Program-made: the position numbers and the translations under genes
NCBI RefSeq assembly: GCF_023078275.1
Contig: NC_062991.1
Location: 4,650,001 to 4,714,000, forward strand
DNA length: 64,000 nt
From: Leguminivora glycinivorella
Taxonomy: Eukaryota > Arthropoda > Insecta > Lepidoptera > Tortricidae
Reading direction: 5' to 3'
The notes under the pieces: generated by a model
What the model was told of the DNA's origin: nothing
Database searches by the model: none
What the model saw: the letters and a program-made list of their open reading frames with translations, nothing else
Part shown: in pieces, positions 1 to 9,808 of the stretch
How the letters are laid out: every line of letters begins with the position of its first letter
Position numbering within the stretch: position 1 is the stretch's first letter

Positions 1-349
1 CAAATTATCATTCAGACATTATCATTCTCATAAAGCGAAAAATTCTCATGGTTACACTTTGTACTATTTTCTCGTCCACCCTGTATACCTAATCTAAAAT
101 AAAGTGAAGGATTAGTTTGTAAAATAATCACAGTCTATTTCACCTATATGTATACTGTATAACTAAAACTATGTTACTTCCATGCAAATATCGTAACATA
201 GATAAATAAACAAGGTGCATTAACGCTGACAACCGAAATCCAAAATGGCCGATTCATTTGCCAAAAAGGTTATACAATTACACATAGCAATAATTTCGGT
301 CCCATCATGTTAACCTAACCTAAAAGTGACTAAAGACATGAAAATTATG
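1..349. other. Unassigned AT-rich flank
   Basis: I see no gene, RNA or clear repeat boundary here. It contains an 'ACCCTGTATA' fragment that also occurs near 9,870, so part of it may be an old repeat edge. Confidence 0.4.
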
Positions 350-540
350 CTCCATACAACCTTCCACCCCCCATGTTAAGGAAGTGGGGGATTAGAAAGA
401 GACAAAAAGTAGCCTTTTGTCACTCTCCATCCCTTCAACTATCTCTACTTCCAAAATCACGACAACTCGTCGCTCCGTTTTGCCGTGAAAGACGGACAAA
501 CAAACAGGCACACACACATTTATAATATTAGTATGGATAC
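350..540 (+). repeat. Interspersed repeat family R1 (GTGAAAGACGGACAAACAAAC)
   Basis: This copy has the motif order 'GAAAGAGACAAAAAGT', 'CTCTCCATCCCTTCAACTAT', 'CGTCGCTCCGTTTTGCCGTG', 'AAAGACGGACAAACAAACAG', then 'TTTATAATATTAGTATGGAT'. The same order recurs at 44,450-44,860 and 55,895-56,080, and inverted at 23,228-23,398. No coding capacity is visible. It is a short non-autonomous repeat; the class is not clear to me. Confidence 0.7.
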
Positions 541-553
541 TTGGATAATATAT

Positions 554-702
554 ATCGTCACTACTTTTAAAAAATCTCGTATCTCACGCTGTTCCTCAAA
601 GTTAAAACGCAGTAAGTCTATATGCATTCCATACATACTTACTACAATTTTCTTTTCATTGACAGACGAAGATACAAGTTTTTTTAAAAGTAGTGACGAT
701 AT
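554..702. mobile_element. Foldback MITE family R2
   Basis: The left end reads 'ATCGTCACTACTTTTAAAAA' and the right end 'TTTTTAAAAGTAGTGACGAT', so the ends are inverted repeats of about 30 bp. Related copies lie at 24,789-24,936 and 51,591-51,760. It has no open frame of its own. Confidence 0.75.
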
Positions 703-974
703 GTAGCATAGTAATAGTATGGATTCACGATCATATTCCACCTTTCACCTAAAAACAATGTTATTGCGAAGCGATATATGTACCAATATATAAACAAGGC
801 CCACTAACGCCATCTGACAGCCGAAATCCAAAATGGCCGATTCATTTGGCGGCAGCGCCCGGGGGAAATCGCACTTTTATTCTATCCATCTGTCTTGCGA
901 ACAATATTGGGAGCGTCAACGTATCGGCTTTGGGGATGCGGGGTAAAATGGTTTCCTATAAACCAGGTGAGGTA

Positions 975-1345
975 TAGGCAAAGACATATGTAACTCCGTA
1001 TAGACGGATAAAGTGTAGAGAAAAAGGTACGGTGGTCTAGATGGCGTTACACCTTTGGGGGTAAGCCTTTGCAGCTTTGGGGAGGTAAGCGTGCTCCACC
1101 GTAGACCGCATCATCACTTACCATCAGGTGTGACCGCGGTCAAACGTCTACCTATTCATACTAAAAAAAAACAAGATGGCGCTAATATTAATATTTGACA
1201 TTATAACACATATCAAGCTAACAATATTATGGGCCAAATTGTCAAAACTGAGGTTCAAAGGTTGTGTCTGTGCTTGTGTGTTGTGCTGTGATTACACATT
1301 TTACTTTGACAGTTACTTTGTATAATACTCGACCCTCTTTGGTAT
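975..1345 (+). repeat. Interspersed repeat family R3
   Basis: A diverged copy in the same orientation lies at 39,240-39,550. Shared blocks include 'AACTCCGTATAGAC', 'AAAAAGGTACGGTGG', 'AATATTAATATTTGACATT', 'CAAATTGTCAAAACTGAGG' and 'TTTTACTTTGACAGTTACT'. A 60-bp piece near 1,095-1,150 is absent from the other copy. No protein is encoded. Confidence 0.7.
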
Positions 1346-1710
1346 AGGTACCTAACTATAATAATAGCCTCCTCAGTCCTCGTGTACAATTTTTTTGTAC
1401 ATATAAAAATCTTTTAAAAAGGGTTCTAAATAAAAAAAAAAACAATTGCTTCCAGGACTTAAGGAGGATACATTTGGAGGTAAGAGTAGACTCATTTTTT
1501 TGGTTATGTCGGCATATTGCTACGGCTCATGGGAGCATGGAGTCTGCGTTGACAAGTAATCCTGAGAATTTTATTGGAGTACCAAACCTTTTTCGGAAAC
1601 TGCCGCAGTTTTTGATTTTTCAGTTGGTAATTGAGTCCGCGTGCAGTTCCCATCCAACTTGCAGTTTAGTTGCAGATTGTCTGTAGTGTCCGCCCAAAGA
1701 GATACATTTA

Positions 1711-2561
1711 GGGACCGTCCACACTCAAGAGACGCATGTCCGCCGACGCGGAACGGACGTCAGCGCCACGCCGCCTAAATGTAATTTAAAAAAACCGGCC
1801 AAGAGCGTGTCGGGCCACGCTCAGTGTAGGGTTCCGTAGTTTTCCGTATTTTTCTCAAAAACTACTGAACCTATCAAGTTCAAAACAATTTTCCTAGAAA
1901 GTGTTTATAAAGTTCTACTTTTGTGATTTTTTTCATATTTTTTAAACATATGGTTCAAAAGTTAGAGGGGGACACACACTTTTTTTTCCTTTAGCAGCGA
2001 TTATTTCCGAAAATATTAATATTATCAAAAAACGATTTTAGTAAACCCTTAATCATTTTTAAATACCTATCCAACAATATATCACACGTTGGGGTTGGAA
2101 TGAAAAAAAAAACAGTCCCCACTTTACATGTAGGGGGGGTACCCTAACAAAGCATTTTTTTCCACTTTTTATTTCACCACTTTGTCGGCGTGATTGATAT
2201 ACATATTGGTACCAAATTTCAGCTTTCTAGTGCCCACTAGTAGTAGTGTAGTTTCTAGTGTGGTCACTGTGATTATCCGCGGACGGACGGACGGACGGAC
2301 AGACAGACATGGCGAAACTATAAGGGTTCCTAGTTGACTACGGAACCCTAAAAACGTCTCAGTACATTTTGTATAAGAAAGACGTAAGACGCGCCCCCAG
2401 GCGGCGCGGCGCGCGCCAAGCGACGTCCCTTGCGCGTCCCTTGCGCGTCCTTCCTATACAAAATGTACTGAGGAGACGTTTTTTAAATTACATTCAGGCG
2501 GCGTGGCGCTGACGTCCGTTCCGCGTCGGCGGACATGCGTCTTTTGAGTGTGGACGGTCCC
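1711..2561. mobile_element. MITE-A (Harbinger-like), split by a nested MITE-B
   Basis: The ends are inverted repeats starting GGGACCGTCCACACTCAAGA and closing with its complement GTGGACGGTCCC. The flanks are TTA on both sides (1,708-1,710 and 2,562-2,564). Five other copies are also flanked by TTA or TAA, which matches the TWA target of PIF/Harbinger elements; I infer that class. The internal sequence is GC-rich and palindromic. MITE-B sits inside at 1,795-2,350. Removing it gives the uninterrupted structure seen at 62,472-62,775. Confidence 0.8.
1795..2350 (+). mobile_element. MITE-B inserted into MITE-A
   Basis: It begins CCGGCCAAGAGCGTGTCGGG, continues TAGGGTTCCGTAGTTTTC, carries a short GGAC/CAGA microsatellite near 2,280-2,310 and ends TACGGAACCCTA. 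Other copies: 13,385-13,630, 23,968-24,595 (plus), and 18,205-18,806, 39,562-39,963 (minus). It is non-coding. The position inside MITE-A gives the order of events: MITE-A first, MITE-B later. Confidence 0.85.
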
Positions 2562-2577
2562 TTAGAAAGAAATACGT

Positions 2578-2642
2578 GGGCGGCAGTAATTGCTTACCAC
2601 CAGGCGATCCGTCTCCTCGTTTACCTCGTATGTCACAAAAAA
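2578..2642 (+). repeat. Short LINE-like tail fragment
   Basis: The block 'CTTACCACCAGGCGATCCGT' followed by 'CTCCTCGTTTACCTCGTATG' is a variant of a fragment I know from many lepidopteran non-LTR element tails. A similar scrap occurs near 1,110-1,130. Too short to classify. Confidence 0.4.
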
Positions 2643-2757
2643 GCTAAAGATCTCTTAATTTCCGTAAATCTACTGCGCACCGGAGCGTCCTGAGTCCGTG
2701 TTGTTTACAGTAAAGTAATTAAGTACCTACAATAACATTAATTTTGATGTCATCTTA

Positions 2758-2912
2758 AAGCCTCCGCCACACATAAAGCGTTTTGATAGCGTGGCGTTAG
2801 CGGAGCGTCCGCTGGGCGCAACGCCAGCGTTCGTCCGGCGCACCGCTATCATTGCGCTCCGCTAACACTCCGCCTATGCTCTCAAACCGCGCATGTGTGG
2901 CCGAGCTTTTAT
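2758..2912. mobile_element. Palindromic MITE family R4
   Basis: The left end has 'CCTCCGCCACACATAAAGCG' and the right end 'CGCGCATGTGTGGCCGAGCT'. The middle is an imperfect palindrome around 'TAGCGGAGCG' and 'CGCTCCGCTA'. Copies: 4,612-4,846, 25,875-26,052, 38,228-38,300 and 38,640-38,772. No coding capacity. Confidence 0.75.
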
Positions 2913-3890
2913 TAAAGTAGCTAAGCTATTGCTTGTACTTATACTTGAGGTAAGTGCCACAGATAAGGACCATCAAATGATCAACCATCCTCGTCATTAG
3001 AGTGTATACCCGTGTTCAGACTAATGTACCTAATTAGCTTGCTTATGTATGGCCATAGAGCATATTAAGACAACTAGGTTAATGGCATTTGATGAAGACT
3101 GTATTTTGGAAGATACAGGCCAAACGAAGTTGGCAGCGATATTGATAGCCTACTTGGAAATAAATACTGAAAGAGGTGGAATCTATTGGCATAAAAAAGG
3201 CGTGTAAAAAAAATAAAGATTTGTGACTTTTATAGGATGTTTTTGGTTGTATAGGTCAAGCTACAAGATTTTGATCCTGGAGAGCAAGCACGGTCATGTG
3301 ATAAAGTCTATTACTTCCGGCCGTAAGTGCGATAGGGACGCACCGACGCCCTAAGGTTTATCACACTAGTGTGCTACGCCCGCTGAATGGTAATTTTTAT
3401 TGTAAAAAATAACCTTTCATTTTCCAAAATATTTTATTGCAGGGATTTTTTGAAAATTATAAAATACACACTGACAACGACACACTGTCATTGCAAAAGG
3501 TATAAAATTATAAAATATTATTATACAGAACCTTCTATTTATAACGCGATTCTATATTTTCCGAGTCGGTGTGTATTTCATACCGACAAGGGGATAGCTT
3601 TTATAGCATCCACGGCAAACTGCAAGAAAGCAACGATATATCGAATCTCGGCTTCACCGTGTATCGATGTCGATAAAATAGGGTTTTGTCACTTTTGCCT
3701 ATTGACACGTGTATTGTATAGACAGTCAAAATTGACTGACGCTTTTAGAGGAGTGTGGAAGGGCCTCTATGCATGGCACGTTTTCATAAAAGTAATAAAA
3801 AGAAATTTCAATGATGACTAGGGAACAAACCAAATTAAATTATTGAATATTTTTTTCATTTCGATGGCGAAGTGCCATGAACTCCTAACA
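2913..3890. other. Unassigned stretch with one unsupported open frame
   Basis: The sequence is AT-rich. An open frame at 3,387-3,821 (plus, 144 codons) shows no domain, signal peptide or coding bias I can recognise, and I do not annotate it as a gene. Short inverted pieces around 3,300 and 3,360 ('GTGATAAAGT' against 'TTTATCACAC') hint at a small degraded foldback. Confidence 0.4.
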
Positions 3891-3891
3891 T

Positions 3892-4125
3892 ACAATTACG
3901 CCTGTATCCCATAAAGGGGCAGGCAGAACACATGAAACCACTAAAGCTTCAGTGCCACTCTTGGCAAATAAGGGGTTGAAAGAAAACGAAACTGTGACAT
4001 TGCAGTGACAGGTTGCCAGCCTCTCGCCTACGCCACAATTTAACCCATATCCCATAGTCGCCTTCTACGACACCCACGGGAAGAAAGGGGGTGGTGAAAT
4101 TCTTAACCCGTCACCACACAGGTAG
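3892..4125 (+). repeat. Interspersed repeat family R5 (CACGCCTGTATCCCATAAAG)
   Basis: Blocks 'GCCTGTATCCCATAAAGGGG', 'CACATGAAACC', 'TGTGACATTGCAGTGACAGG' and 'TCTTAACCCGTCACCACAC' occur in this order. The family recurs at 47,305-47,440, 50,430-50,580, 59,826-60,050, as a scrap at 20,770-20,850 and inverted at 60,570-60,640. No protein-coding content is recognised. Confidence 0.75.
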
Positions 4126-4311
4126 TAGGAACTCCTAACTAAGTACGAAAACCTAAGTAGTTGGGAGTTCATGGTACTTCACCGTCGTTTTGTTCCTTTC
4201 CAAGTAAGTAGTCACATTACTGCACAAATAGCTCGCCCTTAGAGTTGGTCAAAAAAGGCGCCTAGCCTTATCAGAGATGACATCAGAGAAATTTCGTCGG
4301 GTACCACGGCG

Positions 4312-4435
4312 GGCGGGTGGTCTAGTGGTAATGACGTTAGCCGCGTATGCTGAAGACCCGGGTTCGATTCCCGGCTGTGGGCCTTGTCGTTTTTCTTTTG
4401 TGTATGATATCTATTTCAATTTATAATTCAATGAT
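4312..4435 (+). repeat. tRNA-derived SINE-like element, one-armed
   Basis: A pol III A-box-like TGGTCTAGTGGT lies near 4,318 and a B-box GGTTCGATTCCC near 4,363. The following tail 'GTATGATATCTATTTCAATT' matches one inverted-repeat arm of the foldback element at 59,419-59,611. The cloverleaf is imperfect, so I do not call it a tRNA gene. It differs from the 59-kb copy in lacking the left arm. Confidence 0.65.
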
Positions 4436-4440
4436 TATTA

Positions 4441-4846
4441 TTCCGCCTGAGTGGAAGCTCAGAGCGGAGCGTTAGGCGGGGCGTGCAGCGGGGTGGGTGA
4501 GCACGCGTCCTCCCTATGCAGCGTCAACTCAGGACACTTGTATGAGCGTCGGTTGTTTGTTTTCGTCGGCGAAAACCGATTCCGTGTCGATAAGTTTGGG
4601 GAAACCTTTAATCCTCCGCCACACATAAAGCGTTTTGATAGCGTAGCGTTAGCGGAGCGCAATGATAGGGGTGCACCGGACGAACGCTGGCGTTCCGCTC
4701 GCAATCCGCGCTTGTAAGTTCCCGCCGGCGTCCGCTGGGCTCAACGCCAGCGTTCGTCCGGCGCACCGCTATCATTGCGCTCCGCTAACGCTTCTCTAAC
4801 GCTCCTCCTACGCTCTCAAAACGCGCATGTGTTGCCGAGCTTTTAC
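4441..4846. mobile_element. Palindromic MITE family R4, compound copy
   Basis: The core at 4,612-4,846 has the same ends as the copy at 2,758 and two opposed 'CGCTGGCG/CGCCAGCG' segments. The left part (4,441-4,610) contains an inverted partial copy and a block 'CCGATTCCGTGTCGATAAGT' that recurs at about 62,900. It looks like two insertions fused or rearranged. Non-coding. Confidence 0.65.
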
Positions 4847-5221
4847 TCTCTTTCAACCAATATATATGTATTATTTAATAGCCAATTCTCAAACCACACT
4901 AATTAAAGCACTGCATACAAAATACCAGAAACCAATTTCAAATTACAAACAACTTATCAACATAAAAACAAAGTTCATTAATAATTACCGACGTAGCGTC
5001 GGCAACGGCAAGTATAAATCTGCGGTGTCGACACCTTTTTGCTGTCGGTACTGACTTATAGCATCGTTCATTTTAGCATCGGGTTACCTTTCGCAGGAAA
5101 GCGAGTTTTTATAAGAATTTATAAATACTTTAATATTATAAATGGTTAATATTATAAGTGTGTGTCGTCGTTTTTTTGTAGCGCCATCTATGTGTGGCGT
5201 AATGTATGCGCGTTCTTAGGC

Positions 5222-5352
5222 CGTTTTCACATTATCCGATCCGATATCGGATGTCGGAAGGATTTAAATGGAAAAAATCCAAGATGGCGCCTGTAATGTA
5301 TGGGATATCGGTCCGACATCCGATATCGGATCGGATAATGTGAAAACGCACT
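5222..5352. mobile_element. Foldback MITE family R6, perfect arms
   Basis: The arms are perfectly complementary over about 36 bp, opening GTTTTCACATTATCCGATCC and closing with its complement. The spacer holds 'AAAAATCCAAGATGGCGCC'. Related copies: 63,787-63,905 and a half copy at 57,275-57,328. The perfect arms suggest a young insertion. Confidence 0.85.
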
Positions 5353-5644
5353 TAGGCGGTCGCATTCTAATGTATGGGATAGTATGAACTTCTTATATTT
5401 AATCAATGGCGCGACGCAATAGAACACAATCGTTCACTAAACATAGAGAATGAAATACAGTTGATACTTAGGAAAGCCGGTCATCATAACAACACATTCG
5501 TAATCAAGCATCTTGTCCAAAAAACCGCAACCGCGAAGCTGATTCACACCGAGCGATGAAAAGCTTCGCTGCGAGCTCTAAATTGCTTTTTGCAGTATTA
5601 GCTGGGATGCTGTTACGTTTGCTTACAAAGCTACGTGCAAACAA

Positions 5645-5738
5645 CAAGGGTGAACAGGCATCTTCTGGGCGAGCTCACCCCATCGTAGGCCACGTCTTTG
5701 CCTTTGGCTAGTCTGTGGTCAAGAGTAAGCCCTTAAAA
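5645..5738 (-). repeat. Interspersed repeat family R7 (GGGCTTACTCTTGGCCACAG)
   Basis: On the minus strand this reads 'GGGCTTACTCTTGACCACAG', then 'GGCAAAGACGTGGCCTACGA'. Other copies: 46,450-46,542 (minus), 47,948-48,062 (plus) and a scrap at 39,976-40,014. I recognise it as a common lepidopteran repeat, probably a LINE 3' end, but cannot name the parent. Confidence 0.65.
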
Positions 5739-5744
5739 AAATAG

Positions 5745-5906
5745 TTATTTGTTTTACAAGGGGGCAAAGTTGTTGTTTAACCGCACGTGCTAATATTGAA
5801 GCGCGAGCAAGCGAAGGATTCCAATATTCCAAAAAGTGGAATCTTGAGCGTTGCGAGGGTTTCAAGGCACGAAGGTAAAACAAACTTTGCCGCCGAGAGA
5901 AACACA
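5745..5906. repeat. Family R8 short variant
   Basis: It starts 'ACAAGGGGGCAAAGTTGT' and contains 'GCGCGAGCAAGCGAAGGATT', like the longer copies at 10,855-11,280, 52,490-52,905 (inverted) and 55,420-55,690 (inverted). It is partly palindromic and non-coding. Confidence 0.6.
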
Positions 5907-6365
5907 AAATTTTTCACCACACTAACACAAATAAAATACTGACTATAAAACATTAAATTAAATCAAATCTATCAATTTGTTCAATATTTATAATTCAAAA
6001 TCATCCTTTCTAGATAATTTCTACCAGCCAGCTCAAGATATCAAGTTAAAATTTACTTTCCTCTCTTGTGGATAAACATACCTATGCTACACGGCGTCAT
6101 AACGACAAAAATAAGGTAAGTTAATCGTAATGTATTAATGTAATTCCATTTCGAGTTTGACGGAATAAACGTAAACAAAATGGGCAGTTTACAATATCTC
6201 GAAAGGTGGAATTTTTTTGTGTCACCGGCCACACCTTTGTTTACAATAATTCCGGTTAATTCAAAATGGCAGTATAGGCACTGTATGCGCGTATCGTATG
6301 CGTAGACAGACATCAAGGCGCCAAGCATAATGAAAAGTGAAAAGTTAACCGTTTACCATCTTAGG

Positions 6366-6426
6366 TCGCGCCTGGCCCGCTTATGTCGCGCCTGGCCCGC
6401 TTATGTAGTGCCTGGCCCGCTTATGT
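6366..6426 (+). repeat. Three tandem 20-bp units
   Basis: The unit CGCGCCTGGCCCGCTTATGT is repeated three times; the third begins AGTG instead of CGCG. The rest of 5,910-6,550 is AT-rich with no gene or other repeat that I can define. Confidence 0.85.
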
Positions 6427-6551
6427 CACTCCAAACGCTGTCAAGTAAAACGATAGATGCCGCTAAGTGCAATTTCTTAATTGGTTCAATCGTGCAACGA
6501 TATTCGTCTTAAAGCATCCCGCCAAAAAACCTTACGCGTGCAAAAACTGTA

Positions 6552-6800
6552 CACTGAGAGAAATTTGCATTGTGAATTTAACAAGTTCGACTTGTTGCGG
6601 TTTATCCGTTTGAATCAGCCAAACGTATGTTTAAAACAATATGTGTCAGGTTGTTTTTATAAAATCGACTTGTTGATTCAAATATATTGCCGATTCAAAT
6701 GACAAGTAGCTTGTTGTTTGAACCAAAGAGCACGTAGGCGCTATTTTAACCAAAAAACTTGTTGAACGAACATGAAAACTGGTTGTATTTTCTCTCAGTG
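6552..6800. mobile_element. Tc1/mariner-type MITE R9, copy 1
   Basis: The ends are CACTGAGAGAAA and its complement, flanked by TA at 6,550-6,551 and 6,801-6,802. TA duplication is the mark of Tc1/mariner insertion. It is 249 bp, the same length as the inverted copy at 57,613-57,861, and the two are close to identical. No transposase is encoded. Confidence 0.9.
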
Positions 6801-7229
6801 TAGACAGCCAGCCAACTGCTCGCTAAGAAATGGTAACAGAGCATTCTGAATTAGTAGGTTTACTATTGCCGATCTGATTGCCCCGCTTATATCGCACCAA
6901 TTTAGCCGAACATTTCTACATGCCGAGCCGAATATGATTTCTGTTGGCTCAGGATTTAATAGTCGTAGTGCATTTTTGCTTTTGAGTGGATTGATGGTAT
7001 TTCAGCTAGCAATTACTTTAAGTGAGTATTTTTAGTTTTTTTTATGATATGAGGCAAATGAGCAACGAATCGCCGCGATGATACCCAATAACCATCACTC
7101 GTGGATACGAGTTTAACATCAGGGTGGAGGAAGTTTTTTTTTGAAAGCCGTCAAGCAGTCTGGCTTAACGCGTTCCTGAGAAAAAGGGCCAGACAACGTC
7201 TTTCAGACAGGGTCGGACGGACTGACAAT

Positions 7230-7495
7230 AAACGGATCCTATTGTAGTACCACACCTCGGACACTGGTGATTTAATATATAAAAGAGGCGCGTTCCTAGC
7301 ACACAGTCTAAGCTCGTGTAGGTGAACGCGTACTATGCTTGTATGAGTGACATATCGACTGTTCGCGTTTTTGACAGACGGTAACTGTGAGGTAACCGAG
7401 AGGGGGTGGGTGGCACTTTCAGCGGGGAGCGGGAGTGGCCATACTGTATGATAATACTCTTTATTATACTGTGGTAGTACATCCCTAACTAACAC
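7230..7495 (+). repeat. Interspersed repeat family R10, intact copy
   Basis: It carries 'AGAGGCGCGTTCCTAGCACA', 'CTAAGCTCGTGTAGGTGAAC', 'GACGGTAACTGTGAGGTAAC' and 'GTGGCACTTTCAGCGGGG', ending near TAATAATACTCTTTATTATA. Related copies: 7,840-8,290, 47,445-47,520 (minus), 51,900-52,115 (minus) and 61,072-61,172. No coding function recognised. Confidence 0.7.
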
Positions 7496-7959
7496 TTTAA
7501 CAGTAACTTAACGTTACTGTCTGCAACATGCATGTGACGCACGTATGCGAATAAAATAACATGTAAGCAATAATTTACTATATAAGGTATGTTTAGTTTT
7601 ACTTGTTTATCTCTCTCCTGTATTGACAATACAATACAACACATCATTCAACCTTCCAACTTCATCATATCTCACTATAAGGGTTCCGTTTTTTCCCTTA
7701 GAGTACGGAACTCTAAACATAGTACCAACGATGTTCCTTTAAATGTATTCATCATTCACATACTTATAATATGTCACACCTCGGACAATTTCCCCAGGAT
7801 CAGAGGTTTCTCTAAATTCCCAAAACCCTGATCAAAAAAAAAAAACCTCGGACAATGGCGATCAAATCTATGAAAGAAGCGCGTTCCTACGCACACAGTC
7901 TAAGCTCGTGTAGGCGAACGCGTACCATGCTTGTATGAGTGCGATAAGACAGGACGACT

Positions 7960-8081
7960 GCCGGCTTATCATGCTGCCAATTTTATCACTTATCCACTCT
8001 CACACTGACATACTTGCTAAAGCGTGACGGATGCTTTATCCACGTGGATAAGTGATAAAATTGGCAGCATGATACGCCGGC
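7960..8081. mobile_element. Foldback element in R10 (first)
   Basis: The left arm (7,960-7,996) and right arm (8,045-8,081) pair over about 37 bp, opening GCCGGCTTATCATGCTGCCA; only one or two mismatches are visible. The loop is about 48 bases. Non-coding miniature foldback transposon. Confidence 0.85.
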
Positions 8082-8120
8082 TGGTCGCGTTCTTGACAGG
8101 CGGTAACTGTGAGGTAAGGT

Positions 8121-8226
8121 CCAAACGAGATTCTCGGCCACGAATAAATTGTATGAAGTCTCGGCCGATAGTCTCGGCCGGCCGAGACTTCATACAATTT
8201 ATTCGCGGCCGAGAATCTCGGTCGGA
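8121..8226. mobile_element. Foldback element in R10 (second)
   Basis: The arms, about 48 bp, run from 'CCAAACGAGATTCTCGGCCA' to its near complement ending 'GAGAATCTCGGTCGGA', with almost no loop. Its sequence differs from the first hairpin, so this is a second independent insertion. 'ACTGTGAGG' flanks it on both sides, consistent with a target duplication. Confidence 0.85.
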
Positions 8227-8299
8227 CGTTACTGTGAGGCAGAGAGCGGGTGGGCGGGACTTTCAGCGGGAAGCAGAGAGTGGCGATACTCTTACGTTA

Positions 8300-8512
8300 T
8301 TACAATACTGGAGGATGGAGTGGAGACCGCGTCTTGGTAAACGTAGTGTGGGACGCCCTCTGGCTAGATGGCGGGATGATTTGCATAGGGGGGCTGGCGG
8401 AAACTGGATGCATAAGGCAGCAGACCGGGCTCTGTGGCGTACCTTGGGAGAGGCCTATGTCCAGCAGTGGACTGCAACGGGCTGATGATGATGATGATGA
8501 TGATGACAATAC
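8300..8512 (+). pseudogene. RTE-type LINE, 3' end of the polyprotein with (GATGAT)n tail
   Basis: This is the last part of an RTE-clade endonuclease/reverse-transcriptase ORF, ending at the TGA at 8,483-8,485. The translated C-terminus contains GRPLARWRDDL, followed by W-x(26)-A(Y)VQQW near the end; I know this arrangement from RTE elements in Lepidoptera. It closes in the GATGAT microsatellite typical of RTE tails. The endonuclease and RT domains are absent, so it is a 5'-truncated insertion. Other scraps of this tail: 15,310-15,380, 40,085-40,362 and 52,262-52,402, all minus. Confidence 0.85.
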
Positions 8513-8704
8513 TCATAATCCTAATCGCAATAACCAAAACTTCTACGCAACTGTGCCAACTAATCATCACTTCTAACTTTGCAACTTTTATTACTCTACT
8601 CGTAAATAAAATTTACGACAATTCAAAAGTTTAAGAGACAAATCGGAGTGTCCGAGGAGTTATTCCCCTAAACTCTTTTATTAAACGCTAAGATGTAACA
8701 GCGC

Positions 8705-9110
8705 GGAACTGAAATCTGAATTTCACGGGACGCCGACCGGGAAAACGGGCTTAAGCGGGGACAGGTGGGAACAGAGGGGCCACTTGTAGAAAAACGCGTA
8801 AGGTTTTAATTGCACAAAATGTTCGAATGGCGGACTTTTTTTACAGATATTTAGGTACCAAACGAACACACGGTTCTTCTGTTTAATTGTTGTCACTCCT
8901 AAAGTAACATTAACTTTTTGACAAGCAGAAACACCTGCAGTGGTATGCTCGTTTGCCACCGAGACGGTACCTATGAAAAACGCAAAGAGGTGACAGTGCG
9001 ATACTGAAATCTGTATTTCATGGCGGATACAGAGGGGACACTTGTAGAAAAAACGCTCAAGATCATTCAATGTATAACCTAGCGGCTCACCACTCGGTCG
9101 AGAGTCGGTC
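8705..9110. repeat. Region with internally repeated block and an unsupported open frame
   Basis: The block 'CACTTGTAGAAAAA' preceded by 'ACAGAGGGG' occurs twice, at 8,770-8,796 and 9,028-9,052, with matching 'GAAATCTG' sequence upstream of each. A 132-codon minus-strand frame at 8,723-9,121 crosses both. I recognise no domain in it and regard it as repeat-derived. Confidence 0.4.
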
Positions 9111-9344
9111 GGATAAATCATAAATAACTATACAGGATAAACCGTACCTATATCTTTTGCGTTGTGGCTGTAACTAGTTAAACGTAACCACCACCCTGCC
9201 TACTTTAAACCAAAAAGACGCTTTCTAATAGATACCAACATCGAAATCAAACATAGGATATGTTTTTTTCTATTTTACACGAACTTACGGGCATATTTTT
9301 ATTTAGTAGTCGGTTTCACTTTATTTTAATTCTGAAAATGTTTG

Positions 9345-9560
9345 CACTTTTTCTACTCAGAATCATGAGCTCTTTCGATTCTACTAGGAGACAAAAAATG
9401 TACCAAAATTTCCATACATTTTTTTGACTTCCTCTGAGTTACGATCAAACAAGTTGTAGGTATGAGAAATTGTAACTCAGTGAAAAAAAAAATGTGAGAC
9501 ATTTTTTCTCCTGCGGAATCGAAAGAGCTCATGATTCTGAATAGAAAAAGAACAAAAATT
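9345..9560. mobile_element. MITE-C foldback, short diverged copy
   Basis: The inverted core is 'TCAGAATCATGAGCTCTTTC' on the left and 'GAAAGAGCTCATGATTCTGA' on the right. The same core is found in copies at 22,116-22,436, 37,174-37,506 and 49,197-49,530. Non-coding. Confidence 0.8.
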
Positions 9561-9808
9561 CCCACATTCGGAAGAAAAAGTAAAACAGATAAGAAAATAA
9601 AAATATATTATGCTCTTATAATATACTTATTGAGATTATAAAAATGTACTTTTAACGAAAAAAAAATAGCGTTTATCACAAAAAGTGAACTATCTTCCCA
9701 AACCTACTCTGCGGTGCTGGAATTAAAGGGTTTAGGCTCCCGGGAGCTTGTCACACTTTCTTGCTCATACTGAGCGACAGGTCGGATATATAAATGTTTG
9801 TTTACATA

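Larger units (their letters stand above)
7840..8290 (+). repeat. Family R10 copy broken by two hairpin insertions
   Basis: Compared with the copy at 7,230, the sequence after 'CATGCTTGTATGAGT' is interrupted by a hairpin at 7,960-8,081, resumes at 'GGTAACTGTGAGGTA', is interrupted by a second hairpin at 8,121-8,226, and resumes with 'GTTACTGTGAGGCAGAGAGC'. An RTE 3' end follows directly. Confidence 0.75.

Noticed and set aside
3387..3821. 144-codon open frame on the plus strand
   Set aside because: AT-rich, Lys/Ile/Tyr-biased composition, no domain or signal visible, and no support from neighbouring genes.
4312..4385. A working tRNA gene
   Set aside because: A and B boxes are present, but acceptor and anticodon stems pair poorly, and the same core is part of a repeat at 59.5 kb.
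8250..8576. Frames with long Asp, Met or Ser runs
   Set aside because: They are translations of the GATGAT microsatellite in the RTE tail.
8723..9121. 132-codon minus-strand frame
   Set aside because: It spans an internal DNA repeat and contains no recognisable domain.
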